Shown in pieces: positions 44,288 to 55,420 of a stretch of DNA of 64,000 nt. Each line of letters opens with the position of its first letter. The stretch's first letter is position 1. The position numbers and the translations under genes are program-made. The DNA lies in contig NC_072893.1 in NCBI RefSeq assembly GCF_027943255.1, positions 82,653,784-82,717,783 on the forward strand, written 5' to 3'. Under the pieces are notes generated by a model that worked only from the letters and a program-made list of their open reading frames with translations, was not told the origin of the DNA and did not search any database. The DNA is from Anastrepha obliqua. Taxonomy: Eukaryota > Arthropoda > Insecta > Diptera > Tephritidae.

Positions 44288-45440
44288 TCAGAAATTAGGG
44301 TGTCTTGCAAAAAAGAGTTCCGTTATTTTTGCTTTTGTGCATATGAATTGTATACTTATAAATTATACTCAGTATCGTAGCATATTTCGCTTGTTAACAA
44401 TGGAGTGGGAAGCTGAGGAAGTTGCATTGCAGTGATTGCACTACAAAGTGTGGTATAAAAGTGAAATTTATGAATTGCTAAAAATACTTAATATTTCGAG
44501 ATTGTTTGTTTACCGCCCGACAGCGAAAGAAATGGTTGTCCCTCCGTGATTCGCCATGAAAGCAGAAAGAATATGCAGAAATCCCCTTAGAAAGCAAAAA
44601 ATCATCTCCAGGGCATTGAATGTATCGACCAAATCCATGTCAAGACTTACTAGCGATGATCTCCACATGAAACTCTTCTTTCGCTCAGCTGGTCATCTTT
44701 TGACAACGCGCTTAAAGAAAAGTAGACTCGACAGATGCAAGCAGCTTTTTCGGTGTTACGAGATCAACGACGATGAAAGTATTATTTTCATAGATGGGAA
44801 AATTTTCACTGTTGAAGAGGTTTTTAATAAGCAAAATGACACAATCAATGCCAAAACTTCTACAGACGAACAAAATGTTATTTTAAGCGTTCAGCGTGGC
44901 CACCACCCAGCCTCCGTAATGGTTTGGTCGGGAGTGTCTTGTAAAAGCGTTACATAGCTTCATTTCTGCGAAAAAGGCGGTGCGATCGGGGCAAAAGTGT
45001 ATCAGGAGGATATCTTAGAAAGCGTGCTGAAGCAGTGGAGCAGTAATCTCTTCATCGGAGAGCTTCGGATCTTCCAGCAAGATTTCAATAACGTAAAAAC
45101 GGGGTTTCATAGCCGCAGAAAATTGGCCACTGGAAGTCCAGATTTGAACCCCTTAGACTGAAGTTTGCTGTCGGAATTGGAGAACATGGCCTGTTAAAGG
45201 TCTCACAGAAATTTTGAGGGTCTCAAACAATCTTTGGTTCCAGCACCGACGTTAATATCCATGGATAACGTGCGTGCTGCAATAGCTAAATGGCCTAATT
45301 ATTTGAGGGCTTGTGTAAAAGCAATTGGTGACCATTTCGAATGAAAATTAAGAACTGTTTTGTTTTGTTCTATAACGAACTTAACTTGTAACAGAACTTA
45401 TGGCAGGACTAATATATTTGTATAATCGAGTCAAATAAAC
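44288..45440 (+). mobile_element. maT/Tc1-like transposon, decayed
   Basis: Contains a leader with GTCTTGCAAAAAAGAGTTCC at 44301, a short start frame at 44401 (MEWEAEEVALQ then stop), and the transposase remnant at 44556-45343. Clear terminal repeats could not be matched, so the limits are approximate. See the transposase entry. Confidence 0.6.
44556..45343 (+). pseudogene. maT/Tc1-like transposase, broken
   Basis: Recognisable order: ISRALNVSTKSMSRLTSDDL (helix-turn-helix), GHLLTTRLKKSRLDRCKQLF, IIFIDGKIFTVEEVFNKQND (first aspartate in FIDGK, normally TDEK), VQRGHHPASVMVWSGVS, stop at 44955-44957, then LHFCEKGGAIGAKVYQEDIL, LFIGELRIFQQDFNNVKTGF (second aspartate in QQD, after which the usual SAPAH is replaced), GSPDLNPLD (third aspartate) then a stop, LSELENMACxRSHRNFEGLK, and AAIAKWPNYLRACVKAIGDH-FE to the stop at 45341-45343. 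The block between QQD and SPDLNPLD is shortened by deletion, so DD37D spacing cannot be verified here. Family placement is by overall resemblance. Confidence 0.75.
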
Positions 45441-46017
45441 GACTTATAATACAAAACTGTCAAGCACGTTTTTAGAAAAGTTCTTCAGTCCTTATATTTT
45501 TGATAGTATGCTACTGAAATGCTGAAATATATTTCTAACTACCTCCACTATTTTTTACTACCAAATTTAATGAATACCCGAATCTTCTCAAGTCACAAAA
45601 ATAGTCTTAAAAAATCTTAAATTGAATGATTTCAGACCAAGAATGATAGATTACATGCTGTGGCCAGGCAAAGTGGTGAGAGTAACTTATATGGGACTTG
45701 ACAGCACAACTGTGTCCATTCAATTCACACTTTTTCTTATGCTCATCCAATTGTTGTTGTTTAGACGACAAGAAAGTATCATAACCAGTAGCTGTGTCAC
45801 ATCTCACCAATGTAATTTCAGTTTTGCGCAGTTCTATCGTAAAAAAATCGCTGTATATCCCTCAGTACGTTGGCAAATCAGTTTATTCCTTCAAGCTCGT
45901 TAAGAGTGGATTGGTGTTCGCCAGACCTTTACATTCTGTATAGCAATAGCCACTAGCGTTGGCATATTATAACAACGATATTATGGGCAGGTTGTGTTAG
46001 AATAAAAGTATATTTAT
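45441..46017. other. Non-coding interval
   Basis: No gene recognised. The block at 45865-45908 resembles 13853-13896. The open frames at 45607-45903 have no identifiable domain. Confidence 0.4.
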
Positions 46018-47400
46018 TTAAGGGGTTAGGGGTAGTCAGAGTTTTCAAAAAATTCGATTTTTTCGCATTTTTTTAAAGTATAATATCTTACAAATATTGC
46101 GTGAAATTTGAAGCGAATCCGACAAATACTTTTCGAGTTATTCAACAATTAACAAAGGGCGCTCGGGCGATCCGGAGCGTTCGAGAGCAAGTATCTGGAT
46201 GCTGCACCTATGAAAGTGGCAGATAAGCGCGCTAACGATATTACTCGAGAAGGTAGAATGCTACGTAGGCAACAGCAAATCGATATTTTGGAAGCTGCTT
46301 TGACGACTGTAGAACTATTATATGGCCCAGAAATAGATGACAGAGTGTAGGATAGGTTAGGTTGAAGCGGTTGTCCTGTGGGACACACTCAGGCTCATAG
46401 CCCAATGCGATGCCGCGTGGGGAGCTTGCCCCTATCTCTCCTAAAATCAATGTGTGTTTTTCAAAATTTTTAGAATATATCTGATTTCTGCAGAACTGAG
46501 ATCTTCCAGCTCATTAAACAATTGTTTACCCAGAATAGTAAACCTGCGTCTGGAAAGAGCAGGATAGTGGCACAGTAGGTCCGAGACTGTCTCTTCCTCG
46601 TCCTCATCTAGACAACTTCTACAGAAGTCATGTGTTTGCACACCCATCCTTTGGGCGTGTCTACCTATTAGACAATGTCCCGTCATGACTGAGATCCGTA
46701 TGCTAAGACTGTGTTTATTTTGGCTTAGCAGAGATTCAGTGCGTTTAGCATTTAGAGTCGGCCACAGTTGACGGGCGCTTTTGCAGGTGGCTTCATTACG
46801 CCATTTTTCGTTTGCTTTGATAGAGTGTAAGTAATGAAATAATTCATATAACTCTACATAAATGGATAGCAAAACTTTAAATGCGTTTTTCTCAAAACTA
46901 TATTTTTTGAACTGGAGTTCACTGTAACTTAAAAATCGCTTGGTAGATTTCAATAAAATGTATCCTGCTTTTGAAAAACATAAAAAATTCGAGCCTGATC
47001 GAAGGATTTTTTTTCAAAAATTTCGATTTTTTTTTTAATTAATTGTCGGTTTTTTCTCGAGGCCGGTTATTTCCTGAGGCCACCATATTGTAAATTTTGA
47101 AAAAAAGCCTCGATCAGGCACAAGATTATCAAATAATAAAACTAATTTCTCTTGTCGGATTGTTTTAGATGAATGAAACCAAGGACTTGTGATGATCACC
47201 GGAAGGGACTTCTAAACAAACGGATTTCCACACAAACAGCGATAACTTTTACAATGATTATTATTATTTTTTTTAATTTTGCTAAAGTACAGTGAAACAT
47301 GATGTATTAATGCTATGTTTTTATTTTTATAAAATAAAGCAATTGACTAGCAAAAAAACGTTATTGAAAATCATAATATTTTCGGGCCTCTGACTACCCC
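46018..47400 (+). mobile_element. Non-autonomous DNA transposon, family X, copy 2, split by a LINE insertion
   Basis: Starts AAGGGGTTAGGGGTAGTCAG (46019) and ends, read inward, GGTAACAGGGGTAGTCAGAG (from about 47406), giving a TIR core of AGGGGTAGTCAGAG. The left part encodes an open segment LGRSGAFESKYLDAAPMKVA, DKRANDITREGRMLRRQQQI, DILEAALTTVELLYGPEIDD-RV then TAG (about 46160-46350), which has no ATG of its own and looks like the C-terminal tail of a larger transposon protein. At 46350-46821 a non-LTR element is inserted. The rest matches copy 1, including AAACATGATGTATTAATGCT and TCTGATTACC-like end sequence. Confidence 0.8.
46350..46821 (-). mobile_element. 5'-truncated non-LTR retrotransposon (RNase-H group), 8-bp target duplication
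   Basis: Flanked by AGAGTGTA at 46342-46349 and 46822-46829. On the minus strand it starts inside ORF2 (KANEKWRNEATCKSARQLWP) and reads TLNAKRTESLLSQNKHSLSI, VMTGHCLIGRHAQRMGVQTH, DFCRSCLDEDEEETVSDLLC and HYPALSRRRFTILGKQLF, ending with ILKILKNTH and a stop at 46447. About 95 bp of 3' untranslated sequence follows, finishing CAACCTAACCTATCC rather than poly(A). 5' truncation plus target duplication is the signature of target-primed reverse transcription. The open frame upstream of 46821 (to 46953) belongs to the host element. Confidence 0.88.
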
Positions 47401-47403
47401 TGT

Positions 47404-47500
47404 TACCATTCATAATTTCAGCTGCCTGGCTTGCAATTTCCTCTTTATCAAAATAAATCTGTAAAATGTACCGAATTCTCTCTTTGTTGACTTCCATTGC
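47404..47500 (-). pseudogene. N-terminal fragment of another mariner transposase
   Basis: MEVNKERIRYILQIYFDKEE and IASQAAEIMNG match the start of a common DD34D mariner group (MEVNKEKIRYILQ..FDKGENASQAAE). It is cut off after about 33 codons exactly where family X copy 2 ends, so it was probably the insertion target or was truncated by it. The leader likely extends to about 47640. Confidence 0.7.
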
Positions 47501-49929
47501 TGACACCCTGTAACTCACAACTGAATTGAAGAAACAAAAAACAGCAAAAGAGTTTTTTAGTGGGAAATGCCAATTTGACAGCGAGCATAAATTTTAAATT
47601 ATTTGATCGAGACTGTTCGAGATGCCTTACCATCTAGAGAGAAAATAATGGATTTAAATATGTTAACATTAATTTATAATTTTGTTGTTAATTATTAACA
47701 GTAATGGAAATCATAACAAATGGGGAATAAATGATTAGCTTCTCCAATTAGTCTCCTCTTCTAATTTTCCGGAATTTCTACTATCAACATGTAGTAAGTA
47801 TTTTTAAGATTTTTTAAAAGGTACGCACTTTCTAATATAAATAGATATACTCGTGTGTTCATTTTGTTTTGGCAACACAAATTGGGCATCAGTGCAGAGC
47901 AATTTTTATTCCAGCCACATGAAACATAACTTTTTATATTCCCCTGCTTCACTCATAGGAATTACATTGTCATAAAAATATACAATATTTAGCAAATTTC
48001 TATGTACTCCATATGCATGTATATGTGCTTACCTGTCGAATGAGTAGAGTAGCCAAATTTTATTGCATGAAAAATTCTCACATCAAAACTCATATGAATG
48101 TTGCGGTAAAAGTTTGTACACCACAGCATTGTCGTGCTACCTTCTCTTGGTGGTGGTGACTTAAAGTTTCTGCTCCTAACCTGGACCCTAACCTACCCGC
48201 CCAACTCACCGCTCACTGACATCTCAATGCTAAAAGCTTTTGCTTTTAGAGTTAAAGTTGAGAAATTTTGAAACTTGCTTGATCCTCCTGGAATTGGCGG
48301 TAGTGAAGTGTTGAAGCTGAAGGGAGACCAGGCCTGAGAATAGAGTACTACGAGCGTAAGTTATATTGAAACGTTTTAGATGCAGTAAAAGTAAGGTAAA
48401 CGATTGAACACTCGAGCGTGACGTGACATGCTGGGCAACAACAGAAACCCGAAGGCAAACCGCAATTTTTATTAAGTGTGATTAATGCATAGAACAAAGT
48501 ATAAGGCACTTAAGTGAAAATTATTTGCGAAACAATTTTATGGCAAAAGCATATAATAAAATTATATTTGAGACGGCAGGGAGAAGAGATAAATAACTTC
48601 ATTGTAATTTGAAAGCTGAATAATAAATGTGCGAAGGAAAATACATTGTTGATATTTCGTAATTATTTTCAGATATTTAGAGAAAGTATGAAAATTTAAT
48701 CATAGTAATATATTGCACACACCTCCACACAAATATAAAGTATGGTATGCATTTATGTGAGTGCTGTAAAAAAAATTATAAAAATATCAAACGTAAATTT
48801 GTCTGTTCGTTTTTCTGCTACATTCAATGGATAAATCGAAATCAAGATTATCATCACGCAAGAGGGCGGAAAACCTAAAGCAGCACAGAGCGCAGCAACG
48901 CACCAAAAATGGAGCAAAATAAAGGAATTGCAGCGACAGCAAAAAATGCATTGAAAGAAAGTCATTGAATTGATTTGTATGGAAAACTTGACAAGGGATT
49001 CCCCGAGGATATGCCAAAGCCAAATGATGTTGCAAAAATTCTATGCGACAAATGCCAAGCGGGCGTCCGCAAACACAGACACAGAGACAGACACATACAT
49101 AAATCGGGCGATGAGAAAGCAGCAGTGCTGCAGAAAAAGTTGCAGACGGAATGAAGAAAAAACTAACAGACGGATTAAAGAAATGACAGACAAATAGATG
49201 AGCTCAAGCAGACTGTCTACAAGTCAGCGCCTTGTGAAAGAGCGCTTGAGGAGCACCACACTACATACGAGTACGTAGCGGTATTGACTACAGTGTGTCT
49301 TACAATGGAACTGATTTCTTTACATAACAATAAAAATGCAAGAGCGCAAATAGTAAAAAACCGGAAATTTGCAAGAAAATATAAAAAGAAATTGTGGCAT
49401 AACTTTTTCAACACCAAAAAAATGAACATAGAAAATCTGACAAAATAGAGGAAAATCACTTTTAGTTAAGCCCATGGCAGGGAAAAAACGAAAAGATTTA
49501 AGTCAGCTAAGGCGCTTGCCTAGATGAATACGGAAGTGAACCCACAATTTATCGGTTCATTTTGCTTTATTTTCAATATTCAATATTTTGTGTTCAAATG
49601 CAATTGAAATGAGTAACGGATGTAGTGTTGCCACCTAACTCTTTTGTGCACCAACAAAAAAAAAAGGGATGTAGAAAATGTTTAAAATGCCTCAACGAAT
49701 ACACATTCACAATAATCAATGAGATGAAAAGTAAGCATTCAATGGAATGATAATATTGCTGAAGCAACGCTCGATGAGCTGAGGATAGACAAGCAGCTTG
49801 CATGAGGTTGACAACTGCGTCGTCACGAATTGTCAAACCACTTGAAACGTTGCAAATTAATAAACAGAATGAAAAGAGTTGAATGGGTAAATTTTAAATT
49901 TTTTTTAAATAAATATTTTTGAGGAGTTT
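47501..49929. other. Non-coding interval
   Basis: The first ~140 bases may be the mariner leader. Beyond that no gene, RNA or repeat end is recognised. Frames at 48753-49035 and 48970-49197 lack identifiable domains. Confidence 0.4.
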
Positions 49930-51010
49930 ATATACGAAATCGTGGACATGTTATCTCTATCATGAAAGATGGTAGCCAAGGGTAAAGTGGCGAGGGTACA
50001 AAAGGCAGCATCCATGCTTATCACAGGAGCGGTAACTTTTATGCCCACCAAGGCTCTTGAGATTCTACTGAACTTTCTCGCCATAGATATTTGTGGCAAA
50101 TTTCGAGCTTATTGCAAAGCAGTTGGTATTAATGCCTGACTAGCCTGAAAAGATTTCTGACATGGATACCCGCCCATCTCAGAACTCTTGCGGGAACACA
50201 TAGTGAACACGATTACACTGCCCGACAATTCTGCTTGGAAAATAATTTTATCATATGAATTCCATAAAGGTGTAACGTTAAGGACCTTAAACCAGGATCA
50301 GTAGCTATCGTTACTGATGACTCACGACTAAATAATAAGGCTGAAATTAAGTTTACAGAGACGTGACTACTACAGCGTCTTTCAGATTGAACTAATAGCT
50401 ATAAAAGAGTCAGCGCTGTGGGTCAGGGCCTCGGTAACTTCAGTGCAATGGATCTCTATCTACCCTGAGTGTCGAGCTGTCATAAAAACTCTACAGCACG
50501 AAAACATTTCATGAAATGTATAGCTTTTCCAAATGGGACGGCTAAGCGGTGCATTACGAACGTTGTCCGGGTTCCGGGACACCGAGACATTCTTGTAAAT
50601 TACGTCACGGACGAGCTGGCTAAGAGCGGAATTGTTCTGAAATAAGTCAATCCTACCTTTATCTTCAAACAAGCTCTGGTTCAGGTTAGTCTATATCGCC
50701 GGACGCTGGAGACCAATTTTGAAGTAACTAAATATTTTTGGGTAACATAAATGGACACGGAAGTAATCTAGATTGGCATTCTATTAGTACAAGATTTGGT
50801 ATCATCAACGGGCACTGCTCAATGGAAAAACATGACAAGCGTATAGGTTTTCCCCCTGATGACTTTTGTTGCAGTTACAGTAACGAGAAGGAAGTGGATA
50901 GTGTTTTCTACATATGGTCACGAGAGCGTCTCGGACTGAGTGCATCAACGCAATTTTCCAGATCCTTAAAGAACTCAAAAAAGTATTTAGAAAACCGCGA
51001 TGTCGTTTAC
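49930..51010 (+). pseudogene. Non-LTR retrotransposon remnant: end of RT plus RNase H region
   Basis: Broken frames keep the order of an I/R1-group ORF2. VARVQKAASMLITGAVTFMP with TKALEILLNFLAIDI (about 49987-50090) corresponds to the LxxVQRxACLxITGAxxxTPTxALExxLNxxPLDI end-of-RT motif. FQIELIAIKESALWVRASVT near 50380-50440 is an RNase H block containing its catalytic glutamate, and ISIYPECRAVIKTLQ near 50450-50495 corresponds to the IYSDSRAAIKTL block whose S-D aspartate is changed. GFRDTETFL and RTSWLRAELF cover the GHRGxxGNxxADELA region. VEGSG-CFLHMVTRASR covers the cysteine tail. Many stops and frameshifts; no ends or target duplication found. Confidence 0.7.
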
Positions 51011-51549
51011 GTGAAATGTATTTTTTAAAATCGATCACTTAAAAGATATAGGTATGTATATATTTATGTTTATGGGTCCGATTGTTTTCTGTTAAAAGGT
51101 AGTTCAATCATAAAAATCATGAATTAAATTTGAAACAAACATTAACTGGTAGAAATGGTTGGTTGTAAAAAATTTAGAATTTACATACTCATGTAAGAGA
51201 ATAACTTTAACAAGTGTGCTGGAAAGCAATTTTTCGAGCATTCGTTACATGAAATAAGAAGCATAACATCATTAACGAAAGGAATTACCAAACATCAACG
51301 CGAGTTTTAAGCCTCAGGCATAATTTTATGAAAAACTGCGTACCCATTTTTTTTTTAATTCTGACTAAAAGAATTGAAATTTGAATGAAAATTTGTCGAA
51401 TTTTTTAAAATGAAACTTTGAAGCTTTGAGTTATTTGGTTTTTGTAGTAGCATGAGCCATATTTTTATGATAAAACAAAAAAAAACATACATTAAATAAA
51501 AAATAAATAGTCAAAGCTTTGCAATTTGCCACGATGAAATTGTTGTGAA
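51011..51549. other. Non-coding interval
   Basis: Nothing recognised. Confidence 0.4.
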
Positions 51550-51766
51550 TACCCTTTATTGGATGTTCGGCCAAGCTCTTCCTTTATTTGTGATGTGTAG
51601 ATGTTGATGCTGTTCCACAGGAGGACCTACAGTTTTATGCAGACTCCGAACGGCATATGACTTTTGGGAGGAACTTTTTCATTGCAGAAATACCTCAGAG
51701 GTATACCATTGACTGCCGAGGGGCGACCGCTATTAGAAATAACTTTTTTCTCTGACTTGGTGTTCT
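51550..51766 (-). mobile_element. tRNA-headed SINE, copy 7 (head missing)
   Basis: TTGGATGTTCGGCCAAGCTC, GACTCCGAACGGCATATGAC, TTTTTCATTGCAGAAATACC and ATTGACTGCCGAGGGGCGAC are diverged family blocks. It stops at GACTTGGTGTTC before the B box. Confidence 0.8.
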
Positions 51767-52435
51767 AAATGCAAATACGAATTAAATATTTTATTTGCCT
51801 TTTGCGATTTTTTTTAAAGGATTGTACTCAAACAAATTTATTTCATTCGAAACAGTTCCCTTCACTTTTGCGCTTGGGAAAGTGTTGACTTGAGTGTCTG
51901 CTGTGAATTGACTAACAGTATTAACTAGCATATTACGGGGCCATTTATAGCGTTCTTCTATTCATGTATTGGTGACCTTTTCTTTACAACGCTCCAATTC
52001 GGATGGAAATTAGAATCTCAGCGGCATATTTCAATATCGCGGAACGCTTCTATCATTTCTGTGACCAAATTCCGATAGCTATGAGACTTTAACTCTATAG
52101 AACTAATGCTATTTTTAATGTGCAAATGGCTTAGTCGATTCGACAAGTTTGTAGTTTTTTTTTTTTTTGTATTGAAACATTAATAATTTATTTATATTTC
52201 ATGCTATTTTACCTAGTTAACATAACTAGAAAGTGATATTTTTTCAAAACATAGACATATTATAACAATGGGTTAATCACAAGGCCCAGTGGTTTGCTCC
52301 ACTTCAACCTTCTTATAATTTGTATTTAACACCGATTGTTTTCGTTTCTTAGGCAACAATTATCAGCAAAATTTTACTCATCTTTATTTGTGTGTATGTG
52401 TTCTAATAAGTCGCCATGCTATTATTGCGAACAGC
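51767..52435. other. Non-coding interval
   Basis: A T-rich run at 52156-52168; nothing else recognised. Confidence 0.4.
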
Positions 52436-52484
52436 TTTTATTGGTTGTTTACCGAGCTCCTCCTCTTATTTCCGCTGTGCATCT
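52436..52484 (-). mobile_element. tRNA-headed SINE, copy 8 (3' scrap)
   Basis: TTGGTTGTTTACCGAGCTCC and TCCTCTTATTTCCGCTGTGC match the 3' end of copy 2. About 50 bp only. Confidence 0.6.
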
Positions 52485-52679
52485 TCCAGGATGGCAGATT
52501 TGCAAACCTTCGTTAACTATGGTGAAAAACATAATTGTTAGGGGATTCGGCAGCCGAATTCCACACGATCATTTTACACATATTTAAACACTTGTCCAAT
52601 CAATCGTTGTTCAGACTGTAACGAAGTGACATTGTGCTAGTTTTTTCATATGTATATCACCATCCCAATCTCAGTTTTT

Positions 52680-52693
52680 GACGTGATAACGTC
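52680..52693. repeat. Near-palindrome GACGTGATAACGTC, left copy of an inverted pair
   Basis: The 13-bp core ACGTGATAACGTC at 52681-52693 occurs inverted at 55538-55550. The word is itself nearly palindromic. The two copies bracket the whole 2.9-kb repeat-packed block. Confidence 0.6.
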
Positions 52694-52736
52694 TTATAAT
52701 TCGATTTAACAGGCTGCACGCACGAAAAAATGTGTC

Positions 52737-52992
52737 GTTACCTTGCTCATTACTGTTCATATGTAGTTACCTTGCTCATATTAGTGTTACCTTGCTCATT
52801 ACTGTTCATATGTAGTTACCTTGCTCATATGTAGTTACCTTGCTCATATTAGTGTTACCTTGCTCATATGTAGTTACCTTGCTCATATGTAGTTACCTTG
52901 CTCATATGTAGTTACCTTGCTCATATGTAGTTACCTTGCTTATATGTAGTTACCTTGCTCATATGTAGTTACCTTGCTCATATGTAGTTACG
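52737..52992 (+). repeat. 19-bp minisatellite, about 12 units plus a decayed last unit
   Basis: The unit is GTTACCTTGCTCATATGTA. The first five units include variants with CATATTAGT (20 bp) and CATTACTGTTCATATGTA (29-bp unit) in alternating order, followed by seven near-identical 19-bp units and one that decays into GTTACGTGAGCG. Homogeneity increases to the right, suggesting recent slippage or unequal exchange there. Confidence 0.92.
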
Positions 52993-53209
52993 TGAGCGTA
53001 TATATGTATGTATGTATATGCGCAAATGTACATATATAAATTCACGTATTTGTATTTGCATATGCCTTCTTATTGATTATTATTAATTTGATTCACTTGA
53101 AGAATTTAAAATAAAACCAAGTTTGTTAATAATACCTGTTGTTTTAATGTTATTATTATTATTTTTTTATTATATCTGAAGGAAAAAATGTATGGTAATA
53201 TTTACCATA

Positions 53210-54980
53210 TCTATACTAATATTATAAAGAGGAAAACTTTGTTTGTTTGGTTGTAATGAATAGGCTCAAAAACTACTGGACCGATTTTAAAAATTCTTTC
53301 ACCATTCGAAAGCTACATCACGAGTAACATGGATTATATTTTATTTTGGAAATAGGGCTCGAGATATAGGTCAAAACGTGGACCCGGGTAACCTTCGGAT
53401 GTGTATGTACAATATGGGTATCAAATGAAAGCTGTTGATAAGTGCTTTAATACGGGGTAATTTTCATACCTATTGATGACTAGGGTCTGGAAATATATGC
53501 CAAAACGTGGACCCGCCGTGTCTTTGCACCGAATTAAACCAAACTTACACACATTGTTAAGTAGGTATTGAAGATGATTTCCGTATAGTTTGAATACCTA
53601 TTGGTAGATAGGGTCTCGAGATATAGGTCAAAACGTTGACCCGGGTAACCTTCGGATGTGTATGTACAATATGGGTATCAAATGGAAGCTGTTGGTGAAT
53701 GCTTTAGTTCAGAGTATTTCCATCCGCTCCGTGACTAGGGTCTCGAGATAGAGACCAAAACGTGGACCCTAGAATGTGTTTGTACAATATGGATATCAAA
53801 TGAAAGCTGTTGATAAGTGCTTTAATAGGGGGTAATTTTCTTACCTATTGATGACTAGGGTCTGGAAATATATGCCAAAACGTGGACCCGCCGTGTCTTT
53901 GCACCGAATTAAACCAAACTTACACACATTGTTAAGGAGGTATTGAAGATGATTTCCGTATAGTTTGAATACCTATTGGTAGATAGGGTCTCGAGATATA
54001 GGTCAAAACGTTGACCCGGGTAACCTTCGGATGTGTATGTACAATATGGGTATCAAATGGAAGCTGTTGGTGAATGCTTTAGTTCAGACTATTTCTATCT
54101 GCTCCGTGACTGGGGTCTCGAGATATAGGTCAAAACGTTGACCCGGGTAACCTTCGGATGTGTATGTACAATATGGGTATCAAATGAAAGCTGTTGATAA
54201 GTGCTTTAATACGGGGTAATTTTCATACCTATTGATGACTAGGGTCTGGAAATATATGCCAAAACGTGGACCCGCCGTGTCTTTGCACCGAATTAAACCA
54301 AACTTACACACATTGTTAAGTAGGTATTGAAGATGATTTCCGTATTGTTTGGGTACATATTGGTAGATATGGTCTCGAGATATAGGTCAAAACGTGGACC
54401 CGGGTAACCTTCGGATGTGTATGTACAATATGGGTATCAAATGGAAGCTGTTGGTGAAAGCTTTAGTTCAGAGTATTTCTATCCGTTCCGTGACTAGGGT
54501 CTCGAGATAGAGACCAAAACGTGGACCCTAGAATGTGTTTGTACAATATGGATATCAAATGAAAGCTGTTGATAAGTGTTTTAATACGGGGTAATTTTCA
54601 TACCTATTGATGACTAGGGTCTCGAAATATATGCCAAAACGTGGACCCGCCGTGTCTTTGAACCGAATTAAACCAAACTTACACACATTGTTAAGTAGGT
54701 ATTGAAGATGATTTCCGTATAGTTTGAATACCTATTGGTAGATAGGGTCTCGAGATATAGGTCAAAACGTTGACCCGGGTAACCTTCGGATGTGTATGTA
54801 CAATATGGGTATCAAATGGAAGCTGTTGGTGAATGCTTTAGTTCAGACTATTTCTATCTGCTCCGTGACTGGGGTCTCGAGATATAGGTCAAAACGTGGA
54901 CCCGGGTAACCTTTGGTTGTGTATGTACAATATGGGTATCAAATGAAAGCTGTTGATAAGTGCTTTAATACGGGGTAATT
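53210..54980 (+). mobile_element. Helitron-like element, 5' end present, 3' end replaced by a microsatellite
   Basis: It begins TCTATACTAATATTATAAAG at 53210, preceded by A, followed by a TTTGTTTGTTTGG-like block and AAAACTACTGGACCGATTTT, the familiar 5' end of insect non-autonomous Helitrons. The interior is minisatellite (next entry). No CTAG-ending hairpin is found; the sequence changes abruptly to the TGTTA array at 54981. The shared interior with the complete-ended element at 62351-63014 supports the assignment. There is no Rep/helicase coding sequence. Confidence 0.72.
53335..54980 (+). repeat. Higher-order minisatellite: ~375-bp repeats of three ~125-bp monomers
   Basis: The marker word CCGTA within GATGATTTCCGTA falls at 53581, 53956, 54340 and 54715, spacings of 375, 384 and 375 bp. 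Each large unit has three related monomers marked by GGGTCTCGAGATATAGGTCA, GGGTCTCGAGATAGAGACCA and GGGTCTGGAAATATATGCCA, each followed by AAACGTGGACCC or AAACGTTGACCC. The second monomer type carries a hairpin, GGTCTCGAGATAGAGACC. The third large unit has its second monomer replaced by a first-type monomer, a sign of unequal exchange. Confidence 0.92.
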
Positions 54981-55420
54981 TGTTATGTTATGTTATGTTA
55001 TGTTATGTTATGTTATGTTATGTTATGTTATGTTATGTTATGTTATGTTATGTTATGTTATGTTATGTTATGTTATGTTATGTTATGTTATGTTATGTTA
55101 TGTTATGTTATGTTATGTTATGTTATGTTATGTTATGTTATGTTATGTTATGTTATGTTATGTTATGTTATGTTATGTTATGTTATGTTATGTTATGTTA
55201 TGTTATGTTATGTTATGTTATGTTATGTTATGTTATGTTATGTTATGTTATGTTATGTTATGTTATATTATGTTATGTTATGTTATGTTATGTTATGTTA
55301 TGTTATGTTATGTTGTGTTGTGTTGTGTTGTGTTGTGTTGTGTTGTGTTGTGTTATGTCATGTTATGTTATGTTATGTTATGTTATGTTGTGTTATGTTA
55401 TGTTATGTTATGTTATGTTA
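54981..55420 (+). repeat. (TGTTA)88 pentanucleotide array
   Basis: 440 bp in exact pentamer phase. Interruptions are one TATTA (55266-55270), a block of eight TGTTG units at 55311-55350 with further single TGTTG at 55386-55390, and one TGTCA. Because the unit is five bases, all frames are open for the 15-nt translation MLCYV; the three tabulated open frames of 143-184 codons are artefacts. The array starts exactly at the truncated end of the Helitron minisatellite. Confidence 0.97.

Noticed and set aside
46350..46372. Telomeric DNA
   Set aside because: Only about two TTAGG-like units at the end of a LINE insertion; too short, and Diptera do not use this repeat.
52737..52992. CRISPR-like array
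   Set aside because: Contiguous 19-bp units without unique spacers; a eukaryotic minisatellite.
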